Below are positions 37,524-51,200 of a stretch of 64,000 bases of DNA, piece by piece. Position 1 is the stretch's first letter; each line of letters opens with the position of its first letter. This stretch comes from Thunnus maccoyii (lineage: Eukaryota; Chordata; Actinopteri; Scombriformes; Scombridae). Location of the stretch: positions 18,523,291 to 18,587,290 of the forward strand of contig NC_056536.1 in NCBI RefSeq assembly GCF_910596095.1, written 5' to 3'. Below the pieces are notes generated by a model, which was not told where the DNA came from, did no database searches, and saw only the letters and a program-made list of their open reading frames with translations. A program made the translations under genes and the position numbers.

Positions 37524-37579
37524 GGCTCTTCTAAAAATACCATAACCTGGATGACTGAGAGTCTTCACAGACTATGGAC

Positions 37580-38227
37580 TTAAAGGATAGGTTCACAGTC
37601 TTTCAAGTCTGTCTTAAAATAATAGTCAGGTGTCCATATGAACACTGAAACAGGTTTTGCTTGCTGTGTTCATATTGACCATTAAAAGATCCCCTCCAAA
37701 TGCGCTTACAATGTAAAATATGGAGGACAAAATCTACAGTTCTCAACTTGAGCAAAGGTTTATTTAAAAGTTTATCTGAAGATAATATGAGGCTTCAGAT
37801 AAAGTGAATATCTTCCACAGTTAAAGTCTTTTTAATACAAAATTCCCTTGTTGTGTCTTGACGAACAATGTTTTCCTGTTCAGCTGCAGTGGAAGGATCA
37901 TAACAATAAAAGGGAATTATGCACTAAAAAGACAGTTACTTTGAAAGACAATGACTAATTGATTGATTTGATTTGACTGATCTGAATAATTTGGATAGCT
38001 GAAGCTTCACATTAGCTTCAAGTAAACTTTTAAATACATTTTTGCACAGGAAGGCTGTAGATTTTGTCCCTCATCACTTATATTGAAATTATATTATGCA
38101 GGGATCTTCTAATGGCCAGTATGAACAGGAGGAATGATTACAGCGAGAAAAACATGTTTCAATGTTCATTTGGGCACCTGACTGTTGTTTTAAGTAAGAC
38201 TTGAAAAATTGTGAACCCATCCTTTAA
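37580..38227. mobile_element. Long palindromic TTAA-flanked MITE (648 bp)
   Basis: The left end TTAAAGGATAGGTTCACAG and the right end, reverse-complemented, TTAAAGGATGGGTTCACAA match closely, and complementarity continues inward for most of each half: TTTCAAGTCTGTCTTAAAA on the left pairs with the complement of TTTTAAGTAAGACTTGAAAA on the right. TTAA occurs at both boundaries (37580-37583, 38224-38227). There is no ORF of interest. The family is familiar from many percomorph genomes; a piggyBac-type source is inferred from the TTAA target. Confidence 0.8.
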
Positions 38228-39458
38228 TTTAAATTCTGACGATGTTTACAATAGACAGCGCAACATGACAATTAACTTCCAACATGTCTCTGTCTCTGGT
38301 TATATGAGGCTGACATACAAGATTAAACCAAATATAGTCGTACACAACGCAACCTATCTGCCTACTTAAAACCCAGAGCCATTGTAGACCATGTCAACCC
38401 CATGATGGGCCTGTTAAGTATCATGTTGAGCTGTAAAATGATCTAGTCTGCTATTTGTTATCTATTTTCATGGAGGTTATGACCTGCAAGCATTTTTCTT
38501 GTTCACATGGCTTGGAACCACATAGCAACTGGGCCACCAACGGCCAACAACAACTAACAAGCAAGGACACAATGGTCTTGTCCCAGTCTTATCAGCCTTT
38601 CCTTTTTTGGTACTGCCCTGGTTAGCGTCCAAACTAAACCTTTTAAATTTCCTTCCGTCCTCCACAGTTCCACTGAAGAGTCTCAAAAGACAAACTTTGC
38701 TGCTCTAAGAGTTACAGATGGTTCACCTTTGAGACCTCCACAAGTGAATGACTGAAAAGAGCCACATGTTGGTGATTATTCACGTTAATACATCATCTAT
38801 GCATTTTTTTCTAACACTTCTCTCCATCGTCACTCCTGTGTGACTCCTCCTTCGCTCCAGTGTTCAGCCTGGCAGACTGCTTTGTTCCTCTATAAGGACA
38901 TTTTCTAAGTGCCCAAATTTCCCTGCGATAAAACTAACTGCTATTTGGATGTTCCCTCCGCTCTCCATGGTTGTGGGGGAAATATTTATGTTGAAAATAG
39001 TGTTGCTGCTGAGTTACATGCTCCCAGTCTCTGATGACACTGAGGGAAGAAATCCAGCAGAGGGGCTACTCTTTCCATTTCATTACAGTAATAGTACATT
39101 TAGTTAGGGGAAGCCTCCTGTTGGAGCCTATCCACTGCTTTACACCAGGTTGAACCATGCTCTGAGGAAAAATGAGTCAACTGTGCGTTAAATAAACAGA
39201 AATGTGTTGTTTTAAAAGATTTTCCCTGAGCACTTACTTATTTAAACTGATTTTCATTAAATCTTTAGAAATTAAATCAAATGAGGAGGCCACAGACGAT
39301 ACATTTGTATGTCCCTCTTTAACTCATTACTAAGGACTGAATTCAGTGCCATGGGAACAGAAAAAGAAGCAAAAAATGTTTAAGGTCCCACTTCATCATT
39401 TGAAAATTAGTCAGTCTACTGATGAATAAACAGGCAACTAAATTGTTTTGATAACATT

Positions 39459-39520
39459 AACATTTCCTGTACATTTAAACCAGAAGGGACACATTCTGGT
39501 TTAAATGTACAGGAAATGTT
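39459..39520. repeat. Perfect 27-bp inverted repeat (hairpin) with 8-nt loop
   Basis: The arm AACATTTCCTGTACATTTAA... at 39459-39485 is repeated as an exact reverse complement at 39494-39520, separated by GGGACACA. All 27 positions pair. Complementarity stops on both sides. No known microRNA seed is recognised, and perfect pairing is not typical of animal pre-miRNAs. It could be a very young fold-back element or a recent inverted duplication. Confidence 0.85.
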
Positions 39521-40079
39521 TGAGAAAGTACTGTACTATTGTTGGGAAATATCTCTCAACACCACTTTTTTCTTGTAAAAGGGAGTTGTTTAATTCCTGT
39601 AATCAAATGATCAAGCAATCAAGTGATTACAAAACCTAACGGAACTTTTACAACTATTCATACAAGCTGTGAGCTTTCCCTTGCTTAATCACTGTTAGCA
39701 GCAAGCTTGTTCTGTGCATGAGGTTTGAATTGCAGCAACTCTTGTCATCAAATAAGCTGTTTCCCACATACTTCATATATGCATGACGAAAGTGTTGGTT
39801 AATAGCCTACTATGTCGTAATCATGAGAAAAACGGCCCACTACATATTGCAGTCAAACCATGAGAAACTGTGCAGGAATTATAGCAGGCAAGAAAATAAC
39901 ACAAAACTCACTAATTTGTCGGTGCCACGGACACTTTTTTGAATACTATAAATATTACATCACTACATCACAGTTTTAGCTTTATGAGATTTTACCATTT
40001 AAGTACCATAAAGTGTCGTATGCTAATCGGTACGTAATAAGGAGGGTTTTTTGTTTGTTTCAGTGAAAGCGACACTTCT

Positions 40080-40243
40080 GTAAATATTTGCCAAGTCCCC
40101 ATCGTGTAGTCTCGGTCCCCCCTCTAGCCCCCCCCCTCTGTATTATTGAAAGGGGCGGGTTGGAAAGAGTCTAAGCGGATCCTGTGGTGTTTTGTGTACG
40201 TGCACGCGCGCGCATGTGTGTACGAGAGCGAGAGAGAGAGAGC

Positions 40244-40290
<47 letters not shown>

Positions 40291-40426
40291 TACAGAAACA
40301 ACGCGGCTTGGTGCACAAGTGTTGTGACCGGGGTGGACCGTTATTGTCACGTTGTGCGGAGCGAATAACACAGCCGTCAGAGCATTTTGCGAGGATAAAG
40401 GCAAAACACTGAGACATCCAGCCGAA
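40080..40426 (+). promoter_or_regulatory. tspan2: tspan2 promoter and 5' UTR
   Basis: The DNA becomes GC- and CpG-richer than its surroundings. A GC box (GGGGCGGG, 40152-40159) lies about 270 bp upstream of the start codon, with no clear TATA box. A CGCGCG/GT stretch (40203-40220) and a GA microsatellite (about 40224-40287) follow and would lie in or next to the 5' UTR. The start codon context is GCCGAAATGG, a good Kozak match. The transcription start is not identifiable. Confidence 0.5.
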
Positions 40427-42198
40427 ATGGGGAAGGTGGAAGGAGGAATGAAATGCGTGAAATACCTTTTGTTCGTGTTCAACTTCATATTCTGGGTAAG
40501 TGCATGTTCGGCGGCCGTGGTGATGGAGCAGATGCAAGCTGTGCGTAAATGAACATGGAGCAAGTGCAGCAGTGCTCACTCCACACAGCTGCTGACTTTC
40601 ACGCGCACGTGTTATTTTAGTAACGATGCTCACATTGTTTACGGCTTTTGCTCTTGTCCGACTGTTCTGTGCTTTATTTAGCAGCATTGTGCGGCGTGGG
40701 TTCACTCTGCGTGGCGCGGAAAGGGTGACAGCCAGATAGGTTTTTAGTTTTGACTCGCCGGACTCAAATCAGATTTTCCACAGAGGAAAAACCCGCCCCC
40801 TTTTTCCCGGTGAAGCGTGTTTTTGAAAGGAAGGGCTGAATGAAAAGACAGAGCCAGGGAGAGAGATTGAGAGACAGCATGGAAAACAAACTCAGCAGTT
40901 GGCTTCTTGCGCCCGCGAGGCTTCATTAACGAACACCGCAGAAGTGATTGATAAACGGAAGTCACTGAAAATCTCTCAACTGCTTCCTCTTCAGCAAAAA
41001 AGCAGCGCTTGGGTACTCATGAGGCACAAGAGAGTCACTTTACTTAAGACAAAGTGTCAGGTGGATGTGAAAGGTGTGTTTGTGTGTGTGTCCTGTACAC
41101 ATGCTTTGCACATGTGCCTTCATAAACCCCGAGGTCCTTGGTGAAGTCCATTCATAGTTCATGCTGTGAATGAACTCACACTAATCTCTCGCCATCCATT
41201 GTCTGCATGGATAACTTTGGTTGTGTGTGTAAGGTTGTCCGCTCTCAGTCCTCAGAGGGGAAGTTCCTTTGTGTGTGTGTGTGTGTGTGCGCGCGCGAGT
41301 GTGTGTGAGAGAGACATTTTCCAACAAGCATCTGTGGAGTGGATCAGGCACTGAGGGTAGAGTGAATGGATCCATTGTGACAGCGGGACAATAGCATAAC
41401 TTCAGTCTGCTGCTCCTGCCTGCATAAGCAGTAGAGCCTGCTGGAGCCCTTAATACAGCGGCCCCACCAGTCCCATCATTGAGTTGTTCTATCTCCACTT
41501 AGAATTGCCACATCTCAGATGGGTGTGGCTGATATCTCCCTTGAAACATCATCTCTGTCTCTGCGTCCAGAGACAGAGATGACAGACAGATGGAGGAAGA
41601 CGACAGGTCATTGCCCGACAGATGAGCAAATGCTTAGTGAGAGAAGAAAATGAGAGAAAGGAAGACAGAAAACGTGATGGGAGAAAAAAAGGGTCATTGG
41701 GAGATTGGAAGGGATATTCATGTGCGTGTGTGCGTGCGCTCACATGGCAAAAAGAAGAACAGTTGGCATGAACTTGACCCAGATAAAAATAGAATCAGTA
41801 GATCACTATGAGGACAAGTGGATATTCTGTTGATATGAGTGTATTACGTGTCACAGGACCACAGCAATATTCAAGTGATTGGATGCTCGTCCACTTTTTG
41901 GTGCTCTCTGCATATGCACATTCCCTGTACTCTTTCTGAGCAGTGATCACTCTCTGCTCATGATCACAGCATCCCAATCCCCCCTGGGCTGCAGCCCCCT
42001 CTGTTGATGGTGGAGTGAGAGAGGATGAGTGTGAATGTGTGCATTGAAAGCGGGTGGAGGAGGGGCAGATATGATTCCCTTCAAATCCCCCCATGAGCCC
42101 CGAGTGGACAGTATAGTGCAGACAGAGACAGGCCGGTGGCGCTTCTGTTGGACAGACTGTGACACTGAATGCTGTCAAAACATGAGCGCTGATAGACA

Positions 42199-42237
<39 letters not shown>

Positions 42238-45200
42238 AAAACACAAAAATGAAGTTGTTTTTTACCTGAAAGATGAAGAGTTTAACCTCCCTCATTTCAC
42301 AAAAACATACAAAGTGGCTCTGTGTTTATATATCTTTTCGAACATCATGATGAAGTGAGATTCTTGCACAGCCCTGTTATTGAATTTTATGGTAACACAG
42401 GCCAAGCTCTTGTGTATATTACTCTGATAGCTGCAAATACAACAGCTTGTATCAGAACATCAATGCCTAACTTGCTTGTCTGGTCTGTGTTTGCCTGTTA
42501 TAGTTCAATGACTTCCCTGTTTAGTCAAAAATTAAACCGGTGAGTAAACAGCGTTGGGCAAACATTGCATCATAGTGATATGCGTGGATGGTGCACCGTA
42601 TGCAACTGTCACATGAATTTTACCCCAGTGTTCTTCCTCATCATCAAAAAAAAACTGATTGGTTCATTTTTGCAGTGTTATGATCATGATTCATTTGGTT
42701 AGATAATGAAAAAGCATTAATGTGTTAGTTATCTGTCCAACAGAAAAAAAGCAACATCAGCATCACTCAAATGCCTTTGTGCAGCTGCAAAGCTCTTCAC
42801 ATTGAAAAGGCCACACCAGTGTTTATGCTTGTTTTCTGCATTTCTTGCTAAGTTTTAATTTTTTGTCATTGTTGTTTAAGGCCAAATTGTTGCAGACTCA
42901 ACAACAACATCAGGACCTTTAAGCTAAATGGTCCTCCCTCAACCAAAAATTAAAACCGTGACACAAATGTTGATTCTTGCTTTGTTATAGGCGGTCTTTG
43001 TCAGCATAACCAATATCTGCCCAGGCTGACAGGAGTTTTAATATTTATTTTTCTGTGTTATTGTCCATGCCATTGCCTCTCAAACCATATTTAAACTATC
43101 AAGATATCCATTTCAACAATGTGACATTCAGCAGACTGGAATACTTTCTTCTTCTATATGCTTTAAGACTTCACTTAAAGACTTAATGACATTGCAAAAA
43201 GCTTTTAGACTTAGCCTAAAACAATTCAATTCTGTTGTCCAATTAAAGGTAATTGTTCTTTCTGATACAGCAATGTGCATAGTTTATGTCTTGAGATAAA
43301 ACCTGTGATCAGTGGTGTCCCCCAAGGAAGTGTCCTGGGTCCATTGTTGTTTTTATCATATATCAGTGATAAATCAGTATGTCATTCGTTTCTTGATGTT
43401 GACAAGTCTTCATTATTAGTTTCTTTACATAAAGGTAGAATTGTGTCAGTTTTATTTAGTTCAAAACCAAAATTAAACAACTTATGTGAAACAAGCATAG
43501 TTGTAAAAGTGTTCAGAAACTGAATCCAGGGACTAAGTTCCTTGTCAGTTCCTTGTTCCTTGCATAGGGATTGTTTGATGCTGCTGGCATCATGTCTGGT
43601 ACAGGGCTACTTTGACAGAAGCCAGTTTCAATAACTCAGTTATCGATAGAACAGGATCTGTTGTAGCTGATGTTACAGTTTGATTCAATAGAAAGTTATT
43701 TATTTATTCAGGAGCTTTTAAAATGTTATATTTTTATTGTTGCATGTAACCATGTTATTACATCATGTGGACCATATTTTATTGTCCATAACAAACAGCT
43801 GAGAGTAATATTTTTTATTGTCAAATGAACTTAACTAAACTAATGTAATAAGAAAATTTAAAACAAAATAAAGCAAGAATGTAACATCAGATTGACAAAT
43901 TAACTGATTTCTCAATTTGGAAGAAATTGTTTTTCAAAGTTAACACAGCTTTACAGAAGAGGATTAGAGTTCTGACTTTAAACTTGGAATTATGACTTTA
44001 AACTCATAATTCAAATACATTTTTCACATGTGGCCATAATCTTCTTCTATACAATTTGGAGATCAATTATTCAGATTAGTTGGCAATTAGTTGAAATGTA
44101 GAAGAGGTGTCCAATATCTTGAATATTTCTGTTAAAATTTACTAATGTTAAAATCAGCGTTGACACTGAAACTAAATTGTTCCAGTGCTCAGACCTACAA
44201 ACACACTTGTCTGTACAGTATGTTTCACTACACTCCCCCACCCTCGCCCTATGGTAGAGTACAATGGGATTTACTCCACCCGTAATTATCTCACTCCTAT
44301 TTACAATTTCCCTCTGCCCATCATTTTTAATGTGCCCTTGTGTCTGTTTTCCCAAACATATGCTAGACTGAGGACTATTTTGAACAAGCTTAAATCACTC
44401 ACCAGTGACTGCTGGATTTGAAGACGTAGTTTACAGCTTTTTTGCTTTCATATTCTGCTTTTGCTTTAATTTACAGCAAAGCCCTATTTTTTTCATGAAA
44501 ATAAGGTCTAACCTAGAAAGCGGATAATGCCACAGACTGTCTCTGACCAAGACCACAGCCCTGTGTCAGCTCAGCCCCTGCTCTCATGGAAATTCCCCCT
44601 CACAAAAACACTATTTAACAGCACTGTTAAAAAAGTACACCATAAAAGAACCTCAATAAAGCTTCGAGATTTCCATCCCCTTCAAGAAATACCCAGACAT
44701 GCAAACTATCATCAGAGCTGTTGGGACAGAAAGAGGACACAGGTTAGAGTTAAATCTGAAAAAGATGCTTCTTTAGTCCGTGTCCGCGGGCAAAGAAAAA
44801 AGATGATGGGTCCTCTAACAACTTATTCTCTCTTTCTTTCTCCCTTCCCTTTTTCATGATCTCTTTCATTGTGTTTGTCTGTTTCCCTCCTATTGTGCGC
44901 CAAAGCATATAGTCACAGGGAGACACTGGGTCTTTGTCCCACTGTGATGTTAGGAGGGAGGGGTTGAGATGGGGTGGGGTAGAGGAGGGGGATACATGGA
45001 GATAAGTCAGGGGGTGGCGGGGTAGATTTGGGAGGTAGAAGCAGGCAGAAGGGAGGGGTGTGTCTGGTGTCAGCCAGGGTAATGATGATGGACAAAGTGG
45101 TGGGGGGTATTTAAGTAGTGAGGGGGTTAATGGGACCTTTGGGATAGTCAGGCTCGGGAGTGCCAGGATTGAGAATGTACTTAGCATGTCAGCTACTGAC

Positions 45201-48200
45201 TAAAATGAGAGCTTTCAGTGCGGTATACATCAATAGATCTGGTTTAGAAAAGGTTTTTAAATGTAGCCATAATAGTAATGAGGTTTGGCTGAGCACTAAG
45301 CTCTTTTCAACTGGGAAACAACCACCTGCTCCCCTGTACAACACAAACACAATCTACAGTAGCTTGGGATGACCCAGCGCCTCCAGCACTAGGTGCATAT
45401 CCACACAATTCAGTCGGCAGCAATCCTCACCACACACCTCCACCAACACCATTGCACCATCAGGTGTTCCGACAAATACCAGCACTAAATAGATCCAGAG
45501 CCCATATTCAGACTAATCCAACAAGCCTACAGATCCGCTGCCTTCACTTCGTCATGCTTTATCACTTTGGACCTGCTAATCCTGAAACCCCAAGAGCTCA
45601 GCTGTCCCATACATCAGCACGCATGACACTAAATCCTCAGTTTGGGAGGAAGCCGGCTTCCCAACACCTGCATGCTGATGGTTTACAACTGAGCTACTGG
45701 CTTTACTTCAGACCAACACCATAAAATATAAACTGCGGATTGGAGTGGAGGAGGACAGGAGTGTAGACAGTGAGGGTGAGGATAAGATACAGAAGATAAA
45801 GAATGAAAAAGGTTTGCAGAACCAGAAAAAGGCAGAGATTTGGTGAACAAGAGGTCACGAAGATTCAGACGTAGAACAGCTTGTTATGTCTGAACTTGGC
45901 AACAGGGTTTGTTTCAATAAATTCACTTATCACAGCATAAGGACACGGAAACAGTCATACAAACAGCGGTCTACCTAAATACTGAGATCTAGGACACAGA
46001 GAGACCATGTGACAAGCACTCCTAAATACTCTCCATTTAGACAAATCATTTTATTTCTCTGCACACAGACACACATAAACACTGTGTTGTTTTGAAGCTC
46101 CGCTCAGAGATTTTTAGACTAGATTATCCTCAGGGGGCATGGGCTCAGTGATCATTAAAACCTCTCGGTATTGGAGCATCCGTGACAGTTTCTGTCCTTC
46201 AGAGCATCTCAGATCACAGAGAAAAAAAGCATTTACTTCAAGGTCCTCTGACATTAGAGAAAAATAGTTTGCTTTAAAGCGGGGGCATTGCAGGGAGTAT
46301 GATTGTGTTCAATGTATACTGATGGTGGTTTACATGAAGGAAAATATGAGCTACATGTAACCACATTTCCAAACAAACAGGAGGGCCTGTTTAAGCTCAA
46401 GGTGCCACACTGCTGCCCACAGCCAAGCGGGTCATTTTCTCCCTACTGAGAAGCCAGAGATTGTTACAGGGTGTTTTAAATTTCAAAGTCACTTTTTTTT
46501 TCTGGCGTCTGCTGGTCTAAAACACTTAAATCATCCACCCCTAACATAGACAGATATTCAGACCTATTGTTTTGACACAAAATATTCACTTTTAGCCTAA
46601 CTAGCCCTTAGTGAAATTATACTTCTGTTGCCTGAGTGCAAAGGGTGGAGGGCCAGAGTGGAAACTCCACGGCACCGTTTGCTTTATTTATGTGGAAAAT
46701 CACAATTAGGCAGAGCAAAAGAACAAGCCCTCTGAAGGCCGGGAAAAAAACATGCACTCCCACTGTTCTACTTGAGATGAAAAAGTTGTTGCATTTGTAA
46801 TGAATGCTGAAACCAATTTGCTGCAATGATGTCAGATCTGAGCCCTGATAGTGAGAAACATGCTTTGGTATGAAATACATAACATAAAATTGATTATCAA
46901 CTTCAAAGTTATTGACTGTATTTCTGCAACCACGCGCTATTTTAATGATTATTACATCTTTAACCACAGAAGAGGAAAGAAGATGAGGGAACACTAGTGT
47001 GGGAAAACAGTTGGTATTTATTAGGGTTTGGTTTAAAGCCTGCATCCACATGAGACTTGACAGTGCATGATTGCAGACCACTGGTTCTCTATTTTTCTGT
47101 TTTTTTATGCATTTTCTGTAATAAAAACGTAGCAAAAGCTTATTGCATGTCTTTCTGTCCTCTCTCCCTACAGTTGATGGGATCCTTGGTTCTGGCAGTG
47201 GGACTGTGGCTACGTTTTGATCCAAAAACTGTGTCTCTGCTCAGTGGCGATAAGGCTCCAGACACCTTCTTCATTGGTGAGTATTATAGCACACCTCAGA
47301 TTGTCTTCACAGTTAAGGAGCACACAGTGTAAGTGTGTAACAATATGCTGTATCAAACTGTATTGCTTAATACAAAAACAATGATTCAATGCATGTGTTG
47401 AACAACGTACCACACATTTTGTACAAAATCTGTTGAAGTACTGTTGTCAACCAGAACCTGTTTTTGTCAGCACATCAGGTTATTTTTCTTGAAAAGAAAG
47501 AAAGTTTTCTTGCTTGGGTTTGTGTCTATTTATGACTTTTTATGGGTCTGTTAATGGATCAAGAAAAGTGTTTGACTGGCAATATAAAAGGAAATTGGAA
47601 ATGTATGGCACATTCTCCTTATTTTTGCTGTATTAAACCATGAATTTTGCAAACTAGGAACGATCCTTAGAGCAGGGAGGAAAAGTGAAGACTGACTTTT
47701 GACTATGACTTTTTTATTTTAAAAAAAATAAATCTATAAATTAAAGCTCCTACTGTATTTCTGTATAATTTTTAATGGCCTACATACATATCAAAAACCA
47801 AAATCAATTTCATGTTGTTGTCTTCTTTATCATTCTCAGTCTGGAGAAAGGCTTAAAAATGTTTATTGACATGTTTCCATGCAACTCCCTTCGCCTCTAA
47901 ATAAATTTCTGTCATTACGTCAGAGGGGATATCCCCACCCCTGTTATGGAATTTTCCAACTTTAGGGGTTACAAATTGGTTTACTCTGGGTCAAGTCTGG
48001 TCCTTGAGGTCACACTGTAATTCTTAAGCAGGAAGGGGACATATTCTCCTCTCCTTGAGACTCCAGCTGTCTGTGATGTTTTGGGGAAAGCAGAAACCTC
48101 TCTGATAGAGGGTAAATCAGCATTGCCATGGTCACCAAGGTCGAAGGAGGCTGTCCTAGACAACACAGATAGGTGGATGTCACAGGTAAAATGCAGTTCC

Positions 48201-51200
48201 TTGTTTAGAAACTAGTGAACCAATTAGACAAATTTTTCATATTTTAGGCTGATAAAGACTAGGACTCAGACCTTCAGGGGCGAGAACTGAAAGAGACAAC
48301 ATTGGAGCAGAACACTCTGGTGTTTACTGTTTTCGGTTCTCCACTTGGCCAGGTGCTTCAATAAACCTGCCGATAGTTTTAAAAGTGTGTACACAAGGCA
48401 AATAGCTTGCTTCGTCCATCTGGCTTTAGACCACTGCTACTGTACCAAGGAGAAAAGTGTGAAAAGAACTTTGATGCCACTGAAGATGTTGTTGAAATCT
48501 ATTTGTGTGTAATGCTTTAATGTGTCTGTTGGTGTGTAATGTCTTAATGTGTGAGTGTGAAAATGGGCAACAAGGCATCCAAAGCAGTGAGTAGAACAGA
48601 ATCTACAACCGAATTAATCAACTCACCAAAAGATAAGAGGAAGACTACTTGTGTTTCAGTAGAAAATAAACATAGCAATTTGTAACTGAACAGGTTTATT
48701 GAAGCACCTGGCCAAGTGGAGAACCGAAAACAGTAAACACCAGAGTGTTCTACTCCAATGCTGTCTCTTTCTGTTCTTGCCCCTGAAGATCTGAGTCCTA
48801 GTCTTTATCAGCCTACAATATGAACAATTAGTCTAATTGGTTCACTAGTTTCTAAACAAGGAACTGCATTTTACCAGTGACAGTTTATGTCACGTTGCAT
48901 GGAACTTCCGCTGTTTTGGTTTGAATGTCTGACTGTGTCAATAGAATCTACGCATCCACCTATCTGTGTTGTCTTGTTGAATATAACACACACACAGGCC
49001 TTGGGTATAAAAGAAAACTATCCAAAGTCTTGGTAAGTCTGTCAGTGAATGTGCAGAAGGCTGGTGATTGTTCTGATAAATTATAGCCACATTTTGGCTT
49101 CCATACATGGATGAAGTTTTTTTGCTTATTAGGTGTGTGCATGCCTCTTTCATGCTGGCGATGAGTGTGAATATCAGGAAATGACAGCTGTATATAGAGC
49201 GTAAATACACTACAAGGATGCTAACCACCTTCCAGTCAGTCACTCTGCCCACACGAGAGACAGGAGGGGAGGAGGGACAGTTAAAAGGCATATGGAAGAG
49301 GACAATCATAGAAACAGATGGGGATCCATGGCAAAGATTTGAAGGAAAAACAAGACGGGATGTCACATGAAATAACTGGGCAAGAGAGGAGAGAGATGTG
49401 TTTAGCTGCTGAGTGTAGGACTCGTCTTCTGCATCCACGCACAGCAATTTGTGTGAAAGCAACGATAATGTCAGTTATTTTAACAGTCTCCAGACTAAAC
49501 TATTCTATTCTTGATTGGTACTTTATTTTCTTCCCTGAAGCCAGCTTGATAAGGTTGTGTAACGTTGGACTAGTGTTACAGAAAGTTATTTTCATACATT
49601 TTTGTCATCACTTCTTCATCACTTCTCTTTGTGTGTGCATGTGCACTAAGACTCAGATCGCCATGTGGCTCGACTTAGGATGGTTGGCATCTGTCAGGTC
49701 CTCTGAGAGTATAGTGCTACACATGGCTTTGACAGTGAGAGTGCTGTCCCCACAGGCGCAGCTGAAAGCGCTCAACAGTTGCTATGTCTTGTTCCCATGG
49801 CACCAAGCCAACACAAATCTTTTTTCTTTGTACTTCAAAATGATGTATTGTTAAAAAAAACCTCAGAGTAAGAGCAGTTTGTGAGTGCAACTACATCTCA
49901 TGTCACCAGTTGTTATGAGTTAAGAGCTGATCAGCATGCTAACTGATCATTTGACACCTCAAGTTGCCAACTGAACAACAAAAGGAGTGACGCTCCAAAC
50001 TCAGTCACTGTATCACATCAAGTCTTTTTGTTGACACACTTGGAGTTCCTATGAACCATGTTCTTCTCTTGTTCCCACCTGAGCCCACATCACCTGGGGG
50101 CTGAGACGTCCTCTCTCACCCCTTCCTCTGCTGAGGCGTCGCTTAGCAGCAGACTCCACCTGTACGAGGGCACACTGGTGGAGCCGATCTGTTGTTGAGC
50201 TTCTCCCTGCAGACCTACCCATGATGTACTTTTCCTAATCAGTGGGTTAATAGGACTTCAAAGCATCCCCACTTAGACCTCCCTAAATCATGCCAACAAG
50301 GCTTTTTATAAGTCATCTCATATGGGTACACTATTAGAAGGCGCAACAAGTGGGTCCACTCTAAAAAAGGATTTGACAAAGCACCAATCACTTTGCTGCC
50401 ATTTGTTCGCCTGACCACAGAAATAGTACAGTCTGAAATGTTAATGCCACTGTCTGAGCTCTGCTTGGCAGTCTAGATAGAGTGACTCTTTCATTTTACA
50501 TTCTCAGCTCTCTGCTGCCTCCTGCTGGTGTCTTGATATATTAAAATTGTAGATTAACTGAATGGCCCGTCTCAGGACTGAGCATATTAAAAAATAAGTG
50601 GTAGGTGATCAAACAGCACCTTTTTAGACTGACAAATCTTACTTATGTTGATCTATGGAATATATCAAAGTGCAGAATATGCTGATGCTGGTTTTTCACC
50701 TTATAATTAAAGACCTGCCGGTTCGTTCTAGGTGTGTATATCCTGATAGGTGCTGGCAGTCTGGTAATGCTGGTTGGTTTCTTTGGCTGCTGTGGAGCTG
50801 TTAGAGAATCTCAATGCTTGCTGGGTTCGGTGAGTACAAATGCATACAAACACATGAGTAAGAAACTGAACTGAAATGCACCTATAAACTATTTACAAGA
50901 ACTGTATATTTATTGTCATCTGTGTATTTTTTTTCAGTTCTTTGCCTGTCTGTTGATCATCTTTGGAGCTGAGGTGGCAGCAGGGGTGTTTGGATTCCTA
51001 AACAAAGACAAGGTACATTTATTATTTCACAGCTGGAGTAGTTGATATGATGTTTTTGCATAGTACAATAATTCACCTTTCCTCTCTCATACAGATAATA
51101 GAAGATGTTCAGAACTTCTACACAACAACCTATAATGAAAACAGTAACAGCACATCGATCGTCTCATACCAGAATGTAGTAAGTCAAAAATAACAGATTA

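Larger units (their letters stand above)
33561..40079. other. ngf-tspan2 intergenic region, dominated by miniature transposons
   Basis: No gene is recognisable. Itemised repeats are at 33650-34105, 34241-34565, 35038-35190, 37431-37523, 37580-38227 and 39459-39520. ORFs of 60-110 codons here (for example 36498-36821) show no family features. The stretch 38.3-39.4 kb has few repeats and could contain tspan2 regulatory DNA, but nothing specific is readable. Confidence 0.5.

Noticed and set aside
39459-39520. MicroRNA gene at the perfect hairpin
   Set aside because: Animal pre-miRNAs normally have mismatches and bulges, and I recognise no known mature sequence. It is kept as a hairpin repeat instead.
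40124-40705. 193-codon minus-strand ORF over the tspan2 first exon
   Set aside because: Much of it translates the GA microsatellite into Ser-Leu repeats, and it lies antisense to the 5' UTR and exon 1; no domain is visible.
46617-47225. 202-codon minus-strand ORF
   Set aside because: It overlaps tspan2 exon 2 in antisense and resembles no known protein; the composition looks like AT-rich chance coding.
48938-49854. Two long overlapping ORFs on opposite strands (174 and 178 codons)
   Set aside because: They lie inside tspan2 intron 2, overlap each other and part of the LTR-like arm, and have no recognisable motifs or splice structure.
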